NCBI GenBank assembly: GCA_025350885.1 | Contig: JANXXA010000255.1 | Span: 1 to 8,822 of the forward strand | Reading direction: 5' to 3' | Origin: Phenylobacterium sp. | GTDB lineage: Bacteria > Pseudomonadota > Alphaproteobacteria > Caulobacterales > Caulobacteraceae | Length of the DNA stretch: 8,822 bases | Part shown: in pieces, positions 1 through 5,876 of the stretch | How positions within the stretch are numbered: position 1 is the first letter of the stretch | Layout: the number at the start of each line of letters is the position of its first letter | Notes under the pieces: generated by a model | The model's input: the letters and a program-made list of their open reading frames with translations, nothing else | The model's database searches: none | What the model was told of the DNA's origin: nothing | Made by a program: the position numbers and the translations under genes

Positions 1-114
1 GTGGCTGTAATTGTAGACCGTCGGGCCGCACACATACATCGTCACCCGCCGGGGGTCAGCCGGGACGAACGGCCGCTTCTGGCGGGCCAGGGTGTCATAG
101 AGGGTGAGCGACAT
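1..114 (-). CDS. cysS: Cysteinyl-tRNA synthetase, N-terminal 38 codons (cut by window edge)
   Basis: Reading the minus strand from the ATG at 112-114 gives [16 protein letters not shown], then [22 protein letters not shown]. This is the characteristic beginning of class I cysteinyl-tRNA synthetase, the cytosolic enzyme that charges tRNA-Cys. Cys29 in MYVCGPTVY corresponds to the zinc-binding cysteine that selects cysteine, and His38, the last visible residue, would be the first residue of the HIGH-type ATP-binding signature. The start is well fixed: an in-frame TAA lies at 136-138 and no other start codon falls between it and the ATG. I see no clear Shine-Dalgarno upstream. The remaining gene (about 90 percent) lies off the left edge. 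It is divergent from folE, 183 bp away. Confidence 0.93.
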   Translation of the reverse strand, partial: MSLTLYDTLARQKRPFVPADPRRVTMYVCGPTVYNYSH

Positions 115-141
115 AGGTTGGAAACTGACGCAGGGTTACGG

Positions 142-171
142 TTGCCCGGATGCGGGTTGCGCCCATATACA
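142..171 (+). promoter_or_regulatory. Possible sigma70-type promoter for folE
   Basis: TTGCCC (142-147) and TATACA (166-171) are separated by 18 bp. Each matches the E. coli-type consensus at four of six positions. The TATA-rich patch at 163-172 is the most obvious AT-rich island in the 183-bp cysS-folE divergent region, and read on the minus strand it could equally serve cysS. This is inference from motif resemblance only. Confidence 0.3.
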
Positions 172-245
172 GATCACCGGAACGGGGCGCCACGGGAACC
201 ATCCCGATGAAACCCGCCGGACGTAAGGGTGGCCACGCGTAATTC

Positions 246-263
246 CTGGGACCTTCGTCCCGG
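246..263 (+). promoter_or_regulatory. Short hairpin in the folE leader
   Basis: GGGAC (248-252), loop CTTC (253-256) and GTCCC (257-261) form a perfect 5-bp stem. It extends outward by a T.G wobble (247/262) and a C-G pair (246/263). It lies 34 nt before the folE ATG. No U-tract follows on either strand, so it is not an intrinsic terminator. It could be a leader structure or chance, and I see no resemblance to a tetrahydrofolate riboswitch. Confidence 0.3.
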
Positions 264-297
264 CGCAACTCAGCCCTGGAAAGAACGCTCACACGCC

Positions 298-924
298 ATG
301 GACGCCATCCGCGACCGAACCCTGGTCGGAACCGACCTTGATCTTGACGCCGTGAAGCGCCCCTCCCGCGAGGACGCGATGGAAGCGGTGCGCACCTTGA
401 TCGCCTGGGCCGGGGACGATCCCCGCCGCGAGGGCGTCATCGACACCCCCAGACGCGTCGTCGACGCCTATGGCGAATGGTTCGAGGGCTACAACCTCGA
501 CCCCGCCAAGGAGCTCTCGCGCACCTTCGAGGACGTGCAGGGCTATGACGACATCGTCATGCTGCGCGAGATCGAGGTGGAGAGCCACTGCGAGCACCAC
601 ATGGCCCCGTTCCTCGGCAAGGCTTATGTGGCCTATATGCCCACCAACCGGGTGGTCGGCATCTCCAAGCTGGCCAAGGTTGTCGAGATCTTCGCCAAGC
701 GTCTCCAGACCCAGGAGACCATGACCCAGCAGATCTGCGATTCCATCACCGACAGCCTGCGCCCGGCCGGCGTCGCGGTGCTGATCGACGCCAACCATCA
801 GTGCATGTCCACCCGCGGCGTCCACCACCGTCACGTCTCGACCATCACCACCCAGTTCACCGGCGTCTTCAAGACCGACCCGACCCTGCGCCAACGCTTC
901 CTGGACTTCGTGAACCGGAAATAA
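298..924 (+). CDS. folE: GTP cyclohydrolase I (FolE, zinc-dependent type IA)
   Basis: This 208-residue cytosolic enzyme converts GTP to 7,8-dihydroneopterin triphosphate, the first step of folate (tetrahydrofolate) synthesis. The family signature is complete. Cys98 with His101 in ESHCEHHMAPF, and Cys169 in HQCMSTRGVHH, match the three zinc ligands of the E. coli enzyme with identical spacing (3 and 68 residues). Other core blocks are DTPRRVV (49-55), VVGISKLAKVVEIFAKR (119-135) and QETMTQQI (139-146). The poorly conserved N-terminus is of normal length. I chose ATG 298 because it gives a typical family length. A GTG at 229 in the same frame would add 23 residues with no family resemblance. 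A weak GGAAAG lies at 278-283. It is divergent from cysS, and the next gene begins 162 bp downstream. Confidence 0.95.
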   Translation: MDAIRDRTLVGTDLDLDAVKRPSREDAMEAVRTLIAWAGDDPRREGVIDTPRRVVDAYGEWFEGYNLDPAKELSRTFEDVQGYDDIVMLREIEVESHCEHHMAPFLGKAYVAYMPTNRVVGISKLAKVVEIFAKRLQTQETMTQQICDSITDSLRPAGVAVLIDANHQCMSTRGVHHRHVSTITTQFTGVFKTDPTLRQRFLDFVNRK

Positions 925-1020
925 CTTGATCATTCCGTGCAGGCTGGGCGCCGGGGTTTCGGCATGAGTTTGACGCGGTGGGCTGACGGGCGGCTCTCGC
1001 AGACTTAAATTCCCCGGGTT

Positions 1021-1051
1021 CCTTTGCCAACACGGACCGTGCGGCAAAAGG
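1021..1051. repeat. Nested imperfect dyad between folE and hicA
   Basis: The left arm CCTTTGCC (1021-1028) pairs with GGCAAA followed by an extra A and GG (1043-1051). Inside it CACGG (1031-1035) mirrors CCGTG (1037-1041) around a central A at 1036. As RNA it would form a bulged hairpin with a GGACC loop. As DNA it is a centred dyad of about 31 bp. The following bases GCTTGCAATT are not a convincing U-tract, so a folE terminator is possible but weak. Because it sits just before the hicA palindrome, a second regulator site is the alternative. Confidence 0.4.
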
Positions 1052-1059
1052 CTTGCAAT

Positions 1060-1077
1060 TCGGACAAATATGTCCGA
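1060..1077. promoter_or_regulatory. Perfect palindrome before hicA, candidate HicB operator
   Basis: TCGGACA (1060-1066), spacer AATA (1067-1070) and TGTCCGA (1071-1077) form a perfect 7+7 inverted repeat that ends 9 nt before the GTG of the HicA-like gene. A possible -35 element TTGCAA lies at 1053-1058, so the palindrome would fall between or over the promoter elements. HicB antitoxins with a C-terminal DNA-binding domain are known to repress their own operon by binding such dyads. That assignment is inferred from position and symmetry. Confidence 0.55.
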
Positions 1078-1086
1078 TCCTAGGGC

Positions 1087-1302
1087 GTGAATCGCGATCA
1101 ATTTCTCCGCGCTTTGCGGATCTATTGCCGCGACCAGAACTTGCCGGCTCCGCGCTATGATGCCGCGCGCGGCAAGGGCGGTCACGGACGGGTCTATGTC
1201 GGCGCACAGTTCACAACGATCCGCTCCGGCGAGATCGGGCGTTCGCTTCACCGCGCCATGCTCGAACAGCTGGGTCTTCCGAAGGACGCCTTTACGCCAT
1301 GA
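1087..1302 (+). CDS. hicA: HicA-like mRNA interferase toxin
   Basis: This 71-residue protein has the layout of HicA toxins, small double-stranded-RNA-binding-fold ribonucleases that cleave mRNA when not bound by HicB. The N-terminus NRDQFLRALRIYCRDQN is the first helix. GKGGHGRVYVGAQFTTI (29-45) carries the conserved glycine-histidine turn with the presumed catalytic His33. The C-terminus RSLHRAMLEQLGLPKDAF (52-69) is typical for this subgroup. The start is GTG 1087, because an in-frame TAG at 1081-1083 immediately precedes it and the family N-terminus begins here. AGGG at 1082-1085 is too close to be a normal ribosome site, so initiation may be weak. Its stop overlaps the antitoxin ATG (ATGA at 1299-1302). 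Early codons such as AAT, CAA, TTT, TTG and ATT are less GC-biased than those of folE. Activity is inferred from family resemblance. Confidence 0.8.
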   Translation: MNRDQFLRALRIYCRDQNLPAPRYDAARGKGGHGRVYVGAQFTTIRSGEIGRSLHRAMLEQLGLPKDAFTP

Positions 1303-1718
1303 CCCCGATCGCTTTTCCCGCTCGGATTTCAGAGATCGAACCGGGCGACTTCTTGGTCACGTTTGCCGACCTGCCGGAAGCCATTACCGGCGCGGCGGAT
1401 CGCGCCGACGCGGAAGCCCAGGCGGCCGACGCGCTGGCAGTGGTGATCGAGGGCTATCTGCTCGCCGGTCGCGATCTGCCGCCGCCCCGTAAGCCGGGGG
1501 CCGGCGAAGTGGCCATTGCGTTGGACCCCCGCCTCGCCGCCCGTGTGCTGCTGGTGGCCGAGATGGCGCACCAGGGACTGTCCAAGGTTGGCCTGGCCGA
1601 ACGGCTGGGGCGCGACGAGAAGACTGTGCGCCGCATCCTCTCGGGCAAGGGCGCGACCCTGGATCTGACGTTGAACGCCCTTCGCGCCCTGGGCGTGAGA
1701 CCGTTCCTGGCGGCCTGA
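1299..1718 (+). CDS. hicB: HicB-like antitoxin with C-terminal HTH
   Basis: This 139-residue protein sits directly after the HicA-like gene with a 4-nt ATGA overlap, which suggests translational coupling. Residues 5-70 resemble the HicB partial RNase H-like domain: a beta strand FPARISEI, then [15 protein letters not shown], then the helix [19 protein letters not shown] and a polar DLPPPRKPG segment. That domain neutralises HicA. Residues 78-139 form a Cro/C1 (Xre)-type helix-turn-helix, with [23 protein letters not shown] at 94-116 as the DNA-binding unit. This is the HicB subtype expected to repress its own operon, probably through the palindrome at 1060-1077. The toxin-first order is the usual one for hicAB. 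hisI starts 1 nt after its stop codon. Confidence 0.82.
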   Translation: MTPIAFPARISEIEPGDFLVTFADLPEAITGAADRADAEAQAADALAVVIEGYLLAGRDLPPPRKPGAGEVAIALDPRLAARVLLVAEMAHQGLSKVGLAERLGRDEKTVRRILSGKGATLDLTLNALRALGVRPFLAA

Positions 1719-1719
1719 C

Positions 1720-2115
1720 ATGACCGCGACCTTCCCCACGGCCCCCGACACGCACGCCCTGGAGCACGGCGGGACGCTCAGTCCCCGCTTCGACGCCGCC
1801 GGCCTGATCGCCGCGGTCGCCACCCACGCCGACACCGGCGAGGTGCTGATGTTCGCCTGGATGAACGCCGAGGCGCTGGCCGCCACGCTCGCCACCGGCG
1901 AGGCGCACTACTTCAGCCGCTCGCGGAACGAACTCTGGCGCAAGGGCGCCACGTCCGGTCAGGTCCAGCAGGTGGTCGAGACGCGCATCGACTGCGACCA
2001 GGACTGCGTCTGGCTGAAGGTCCGGCCTCAGGGGGATGGCGGCGCCTGCCATACCGGCGCGCGATCGTGCTTCTATCGCGTCATCGAGGACGGCGGGCTG
2101 GTGGCGCGGCAGTGA
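1720..2115 (+). CDS. hisI: Phosphoribosyl-AMP cyclohydrolase (HisI)
   Basis: This 131-residue cytosolic enzyme opens the adenine ring of phosphoribosyl-AMP, the third step of histidine synthesis. The signature blocks are all present: [12 protein letters not shown] (42-53), [11 protein letters not shown] (59-69), [12 protein letters not shown] (72-83), DCDQDCVW (91-98) and [11 protein letters not shown] (110-120). Asp91, Asp93 and Asp95 match the magnesium-binding aspartates; Cys92, Cys110 and Cys117 match the zinc ligands. There is no fused HisE domain, as is usual in alphaproteobacteria. ATG 1720 follows the HicB stop by one nucleotide. The only ribosome-site candidate is a weak GGCGG at 1709-1713, so reinitiation after hicB seems likely. 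Its stop overlaps the start of the exporter gene (GTGA). Any promoter of its own would have to lie inside hicB. Confidence 0.95.
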   Translation: MTATFPTAPDTHALEHGGTLSPRFDAAGLIAAVATHADTGEVLMFAWMNAEALAATLATGEAHYFSRSRNELWRKGATSGQVQQVVETRIDCDQDCVWLKVRPQGDGGACHTGARSCFYRVIEDGGLVARQ

Positions 2116-2738
2116 CCCTTGCTCAGGCGCTGGCGGCCTATCTGGTCGCCGCGGGGCTGCTGACCCTGACCCCTGGCCTCGACACCGCGCTGATCCTGCG
2201 CACCGCCGCCGTCGAGGGGCCCAGGCGCGCGGCGCTCGCCGCCGTGGGCATCACCAGCGGCTGCCTGGTCTGGGGCGCGGCGGTGGCGCTCGGCCTCGGC
2301 GCCCTGCTCGCCGCGTCCAGCCTGGCCTTCTCGGTGCTGACGTGGGCGGGGGCGGCCTACCTCGTCTGGCTGGGCCTGGGCCTGATCCTCAAGCCGCGTG
2401 ACGGGTTCGACATCGCGGCCGGCGCGCTATCGGCCGAGAGTGACTTCGCCTGGCTGCGGCGGGGGCTGCTCACCAACCTGCTGAACCCCAAGGTCGGGGT
2501 GTTCTACATCTCGTTCCTGCCGCAGTTCCTGCCGGCCGGCGTCGCGCCGGCGCCGTTCATCTTCCTGCTGGCGGTGATCCATGCGGCGCTGGGCCTTGGC
2601 TGGTCGGCCTGCCTGATCGGCGCCACGCGGCCTATCGCCGGCGCACTCCGGCGGGCCAGCGTCGTCCGCTGGCTCGACCGGCTGACCGGCGGCGTGTTTC
2701 TGGCCTTCGGCGTCCGGCTGGCCCTTGCCCCGCGCTAG
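2112..2738 (+). CDS. LysE/RhtB-family amino-acid or metabolite exporter
   Basis: This 208-residue inner-membrane protein has the length and segment pattern of the LysE/RhtB superfamily, with about six hydrophobic segments. The first, [24 protein letters not shown], holds the family signature (normally TPGPD, here TPGLD). A glycine-rich helix follows ([26 protein letters not shown]). [21 protein letters not shown] is the second signature, NPK in the middle segment. The substrate cannot be read from sequence. The chosen start is GTG 2112, which overlaps the hisI stop by 4 nt (GTGA) and puts the N-terminus exactly where the family begins. An ATG at 2067 in the same frame would add 15 polar residues inside hisI. 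A GAGG-rich stretch at about 2086-2097 may assist initiation. It ends tail-to-tail with phoD. Confidence 0.88.
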   Translation: MTLAQALAAYLVAAGLLTLTPGLDTALILRTAAVEGPRRAALAAVGITSGCLVWGAAVALGLGALLAASSLAFSVLTWAGAAYLVWLGLGLILKPRDGFDIAAGALSAESDFAWLRRGLLTNLLNPKVGVFYISFLPQFLPAGVAPAPFIFLLAVIHAALGLGWSACLIGATRPIAGALRRASVVRWLDRLTGGVFLAFGVRLALAPR

Positions 2739-4393
2739 ACCGCCTTCAGCCCTGACACCCCGCCCGGCCCTCGTGTGGCGCGCCAGGCGGCGATGGATCT
2801 GGTCGTGAACGCCTTCTCGCGGATGGTCGAGACCGCCATCATCTGCGCGGTTGCCTGCGTGTGGGTCAGGGTCAGCAGGACGAAGCCCTTGGCCGTCTGG
2901 TTGTTGAACTTAACCTCGCGGTTGTGTCTGACGAAGGCCTCGCCCAGCGGAAAGGCCGCGATGCTTTCGCCGGGTCCCGGACTGGTGATCCCCGGCGCGC
3001 CGAACTCCACCGCCACGCGGCGCCCGCCGGCCTCGGCGTCCCAGAGCTCGTTGGCCCAGAAGGCGTGGCTGTCGCCGGCCAGCACAATGGCGTTGGCGCG
3101 GGCCTTGCCGATCAGGCCGTAGAGCCGCTGGCGATCAGCGGGATAGCCGTCCCACATGTCCGTCCCCCAGGGCAGGCCCAGCGCGGCATTGGCCTCCAGC
3201 CGGGCGACCCGGGTCTGGCCGTTGTGCGACAGCTCGGCCACCGCCTTGGCATAGGCCGGGCCGGTCATGAACGTGTGCAGCGGCGGAGTGAACAGCCGGG
3301 CCATCACCACCTCGTTGCCCAGCACCTGCCAGCGCGTCCCGGCCTTGACCGATTCGGTCATCGCCTTGCCGAGCCACGCCTCCTGGCCGGCCGACATCAT
3401 CTTGCGCGCCGGATCGGCCAGCCTGTGCTTGAACGCCGCCACATCGGCCGGGGTCGGCGCCTTGGGCAGGTCGCGATCGTAGGTCAGCTGCTGGTCGCGG
3501 GCGGTCAGCCGGGTCTCCAGCATGAACAGGCTGGCCACGTCGCCGAAGTCGAAAATGCGGTTGATGGCAAAGCCGCCACCCTCCGGCTCGCGGATCGGCA
3601 TCCATTCGTAATAGGCCTTGATGGCCTGGGCTTTGCGGACGTTCCAGTCGCCCTCGGCCAGGGGTTGGTGGTTCTCGGCGCCGCCCATCCAGCTGTCATT
3701 GGCCGTCTCGTGGTCGTCCCAGACGACGATCCAGGGCGCGCGGGCGTGGGCGGCCTGAAGTTGCGGGTCGGTCTTGTATTGCGCGTGGCGGCGGCGGTAG
3801 TCCGCCAGGGTCAGGCACTCGTGCGGCGGATCGTGCGGCCGCTCGCCGGCCACCGCACTGTCCATCCCATAGGTGCCCGGCCCCCCGTACTCATAGATAT
3901 AGTCGCCCAGGTGGATCACCGCGTCGACGCGCGGCAGGGCGGCGATGGCGCCATAGGCGTTGAAATAGCCATTGGGATAGAGCGAGCAGGTGCAGACGGC
4001 GAGCACCGCGTCCTTGGTCGGTCCCTGCGGCAGGGTGCGGGTGTGACCCACTGGGGACGTCGCGCCGTCCACCTCGAACCGGAAACTGTAGGCCCGGCCG
4101 GGATCGAGACCGTTCACATCGACCTTCACCGTGTAGTCGCGGTCCGGGCCGGTGACGCCGACGCCGCGTTTGCCGCCGCCCTTTCCGCCCACCGGATCGA
4201 GCCGCCAGCGGTAGTCGATGTCGCCGCCGTCGCCCGGGGTGATGCGGGTCCACAGGATCACCCGGTCCTGCAGGGGATCACCCGAGGCGACGCCGTGATG
4301 GAACGCCCCTTGCGTCTTTGCCGCCGCCCGCGAGGCCGGCGCCGCCGCGCCAAGGCCGAGCAGGGCCAGGACCCCGCGCCTGTCGATCCGCAT
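2735..4393 (-). CDS. phoD: PhoD-type alkaline phosphatase/phosphodiesterase, Tat-exported
   Basis: This 552-residue protein matches PhoD, a periplasmic or secreted iron-calcium phosphoesterase that releases phosphate from organic phosphomonoesters and diesters. The N-terminus MRIDRRGVLALLGLG has twin arginines (5-6), then a hydrophobic stretch and an Ala-rich cleavage region near residue 25: a Tat signal. Residues about 30-125 form the PhoD N-terminal beta domain (FHHGVASGDPLQDRVILWTR). The metallophosphatase domain follows, with Cys134/Cys136, IHLGDYIYEY (Asp164, Tyr167), WDDHETAND (Asp226, Asp227, His228, Asn232), LGNEVVMARL (358-367) and LAGDSHAFWANEL (Asp441, His443). These are the expected metal and phosphate ligands. 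Start ATG 4391-4393 is preceded by GGGGAG (plus-strand 4401-4406) at 7 nt. It is divergent from the EncFtn gene. I see no proper Pho box upstream. Confidence 0.93.
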   Translation of the reverse strand: MRIDRRGVLALLGLGAAAPASRAAAKTQGAFHHGVASGDPLQDRVILWTRITPGDGGDIDYRWRLDPVGGKGGGKRGVGVTGPDRDYTVKVDVNGLDPGRAYSFRFEVDGATSPVGHTRTLPQGPTKDAVLAVCTCSLYPNGYFNAYGAIAALPRVDAVIHLGDYIYEYGGPGTYGMDSAVAGERPHDPPHECLTLADYRRRHAQYKTDPQLQAAHARAPWIVVWDDHETANDSWMGGAENHQPLAEGDWNVRKAQAIKAYYEWMPIREPEGGGFAINRIFDFGDVASLFMLETRLTARDQQLTYDRDLPKAPTPADVAAFKHRLADPARKMMSAGQEAWLGKAMTESVKAGTRWQVLGNEVVMARLFTPPLHTFMTGPAYAKAVAELSHNGQTRVARLEANAALGLPWGTDMWDGYPADRQRLYGLIGKARANAIVLAGDSHAFWANELWDAEAGGRRVAVEFGAPGITSPGPGESIAAFPLGEAFVRHNREVKFNNQTAKGFVLLTLTHTQATAQMMAVSTIREKAFTTRSIAAWRATRGPGGVSGLKAV

Positions 4394-4431
4394 AGATTTG
4401 CTCCCCGTCTCGCGCTTGTCGCCGCGCCCCT

Positions 4432-4450
4432 GTATCTACGGGACAGATAC
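4432..4450. promoter_or_regulatory. Inverted repeat in the phoD-encFtn divergent region
   Basis: GTATCT (4432-4437), spacer ACGGGAC (4438-4444) and AGATAC (4445-4450) form a perfect 6-bp inverted repeat, centred in the 76 bp between the two divergent starts. TATCTA at 4433-4438 resembles a -10 element for the rightward gene. The dyad could be an operator serving both directions. It does not match the iron-responsive Irr (ICE) box as I know it. Function is inferred from position. Confidence 0.35.
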
Positions 4451-4469
4451 CACAGGAGAGTGACGACCC

Positions 4470-4775
4470 GTGTCCAGTGAAGTCCTGCATGTCCCGCGCG
4501 AGAAACTGCGTCGGGAGACCCTGAATATGCACTATGCGATCACCTCGCTGATGGAGGAGTTCGAAGCCGTCGACTGGTACCGCCAGCGCGCCGACGACTG
4601 CGACGATCCCAGCCTCAAGGCGATCCTGCTGCACAACGCCCGCGAGGAGCTCGAACACGCCTCGATGGTGCTGGAGTGGATGCGCCGCAACGATGCGGAG
4701 GTCGCCGAGCAGCTGAAGGAATACCTCTTCACCGACGGATCGATCACCGGCCGCGAGGAAAGCGCGAAGGACTGA
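4470..4775 (+). CDS. EncFtn-like (encapsulated) ferritin, without shell gene or targeting tail
   Basis: This 101-residue protein aligns by eye with Rhodospirillum rubrum EncFtn, a two-helix ferritin-like protein that dimerises to build an iron ferroxidase site and normally loads iron into an encapsulin nanocompartment. LMEEFEAVDWYRQR (27-40) and NAREELEHASMVLEWMRRND (56-75) match the two helices. Ferroxidase residues correspond: Glu30, Glu60 and His63 to Glu32, Glu62 and His65; entry-site Glu29, Glu32 and Trp36 to Glu31, Glu34 and Trp38; Tyr37 to Tyr39. The shared block EYLFTDGSIT (84-93) follows. The protein then stops after a short acidic GREESAKD, lacking the Gly-Ser-Leu-Arg-Gly-type encapsulin-targeting peptide. 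The start is GTG 4470, with AGGAGAG at 4454-4460, 9 nt upstream. The next gene, rluD-like, is 1 nt downstream. No encapsulin gene is in the window. Confidence 0.85.
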   Translation: MSSEVLHVPREKLRRETLNMHYAITSLMEEFEAVDWYRQRADDCDDPSLKAILLHNAREELEHASMVLEWMRRNDAEVAEQLKEYLFTDGSITGREESAKD

Positions 4776-4776
4776 G

Positions 4777-5784
4777 ATGTCCGGCCGGGACGATCCGGAA
4801 GACCTCGAGGCTGAGGCCGAAGGGCTTGGCGTGCGGCTCGTCACCCTTTCCCCGGAGGCCGCCGGCGGCCGGATCGACAAGGTGCTGGCGGGCCTGGCCC
4901 CGGAGCTGTCGCGCGCCCGCCTGCAGGCGCTGATCGCCCAGGGGCGGGTCAGCCATGGCGGAACGCCCCTGGCCGACGCCTCGGCCAAGGCTCAGCCCGG
5001 CGACTACCGGATCGAAATCCCCGCGCCGGTCGCCGCCGAACCGGCGCCCGAGGCGATCCCGCTGAGGGTGCTCTACGAAGACGCGCACCTGATCGTCATC
5101 GACAAGCCGGCGGGGATGGCCGTTCATCCGGCGCCTGGAACCTTGCGCGGCACCCTGGTCAACGCCCTTCTCCACCATTGCGGCGCGAGCCTTTCCGGGA
5201 TCGGCGGCGTCGCGCGGCCCGGCTTCGTCCACCGGCTCGACAAGGACACCTCCGGGGTCATGGTGGCCGCCAAGACCGACGCCGCGCACCAGGGACTTTC
5301 GGCGCTGTTCGCCGCCCACGATATCGACCGGGTCTATGTGGCGCTGACCCGGGGCGCGCCGCGCGCCCGCCAGGGAACCATCGAAGGCGCCATCGCGCGC
5401 TCGACCCACGACCGCAAGAAGATGGCCCTGGTGAAGTCCGGCGGCCGCCACGCCGTCACCCACTATGCCGTCGAGCGGCTGTTCGGGCCGACGGACAGGC
5501 CGTTGGCGGCCCGCGTCGCCTGTCGCCTGGAGACCGGCCGGACCCACCAGATCCGGGTTCATCTGGCGTCGCAGGGCGCGCCTTGCCTGGGGGACGCCAC
5601 CTACGGCTCGGGGCCTCCGGCCGAGAAGGTGCGCGCGGCGATCACCGAGGCCGGGCTCGTGCGCCAGGCGCTGCACGCCCAGATCCTCGGCTTCCGCCAC
5701 CCGGTCACCGGCGAGGCCCTGCGGTTCGAGAGCCCACTGCCGCCCGACATGACCGCGCTCGAAGCCGGCCTCGGCAAGCTGTAG
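4777..5784 (+). CDS. rluD: RluA/RluD-family 23S rRNA pseudouridine synthase
   Basis: This 335-residue protein isomerises uridines in RNA. The RluD type modifies helix 69 of 23S rRNA (1911, 1915 and 1917 in E. coli numbering). Residues 31-82 are an S4 RNA-binding domain (GRIDKVLAGLAPELSRARLQ, then the GRVSHGG turn). The catalytic domain starts at VLYEDAHLIVIDKPAGMAVHP (98-118). It contains HRLDKDTSG (152-160) with catalytic Asp155, STHDRKKMAL (209-218), LETGRTHQIRVHLAS (251-265) and LGDATYG (271-277). Having both S4 and catalytic domains points to RluD rather than the S4-less RluA. Start ATG 4777 is preceded by AAGGA (4767-4771) with 5-nt spacing and lies 1 nt after the EncFtn stop, so the two genes share a transcript. 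No terminator-like hairpin directly follows the stop. Confidence 0.92.
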   Translation: MSGRDDPEDLEAEAEGLGVRLVTLSPEAAGGRIDKVLAGLAPELSRARLQALIAQGRVSHGGTPLADASAKAQPGDYRIEIPAPVAAEPAPEAIPLRVLYEDAHLIVIDKPAGMAVHPAPGTLRGTLVNALLHHCGASLSGIGGVARPGFVHRLDKDTSGVMVAAKTDAAHQGLSALFAAHDIDRVYVALTRGAPRARQGTIEGAIARSTHDRKKMALVKSGGRHAVTHYAVERLFGPTDRPLAARVACRLETGRTHQIRVHLASQGAPCLGDATYGSGPPAEKVRAAITEAGLVRQALHAQILGFRHPVTGEALRFESPLPPDMTALEAGLGKL

Positions 5785-5856
5785 CGGCGACAACACAGGT
5801 GACCGCGGCGCAACAATCCCGCCCTGATTTGAACGATCCGATCACCGACCTGTCGC

Positions 5857-5876
5857 CCATCCGTCCCGCCGGATGG
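5857..5876 (+). promoter_or_regulatory. Hairpin spanning the upstream ATG of the receptor gene
   Basis: CCATCCG (5857-5863), loop TCCCGC (5864-5869) and CGGATGG (5870-5876) form a perfect 7-bp stem. Its 3' arm contains the ATG at 5873-5875. If translation starts there, the start codon is base-paired; if it starts at GTG 5897, the hairpin is part of the leader. No U-tract follows, so termination of the upstream transcript is unlikely. A regulatory role is inference. Confidence 0.4.

Noticed and set aside
229..297. Upstream GTG start giving folE 23 extra residues
   Set aside because: The extra residues show no resemblance to FolE N-termini, and the ATG at 298 gives the usual length.
925..1020. 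Intrinsic terminator after folE
   Set aside because: No GC stem followed by a T-tract is visible in these bases. The only dyad lies further on and lacks a clear T-tract.
289..1251. 320-codon minus-strand frame across folE and hicA
   Set aside because: It lies opposite two recognisable genes, has a His/Gly/Asp-rich composition typical of antisense shadows, and would have to overlap folE completely.
4443..4455. Pho box-like direct repeat (CTGT twice on the minus strand) before phoD
   Set aside because: The two CTGT cores are 9 bp apart rather than the 11 bp of PhoB sites, and the flanking bases match poorly.
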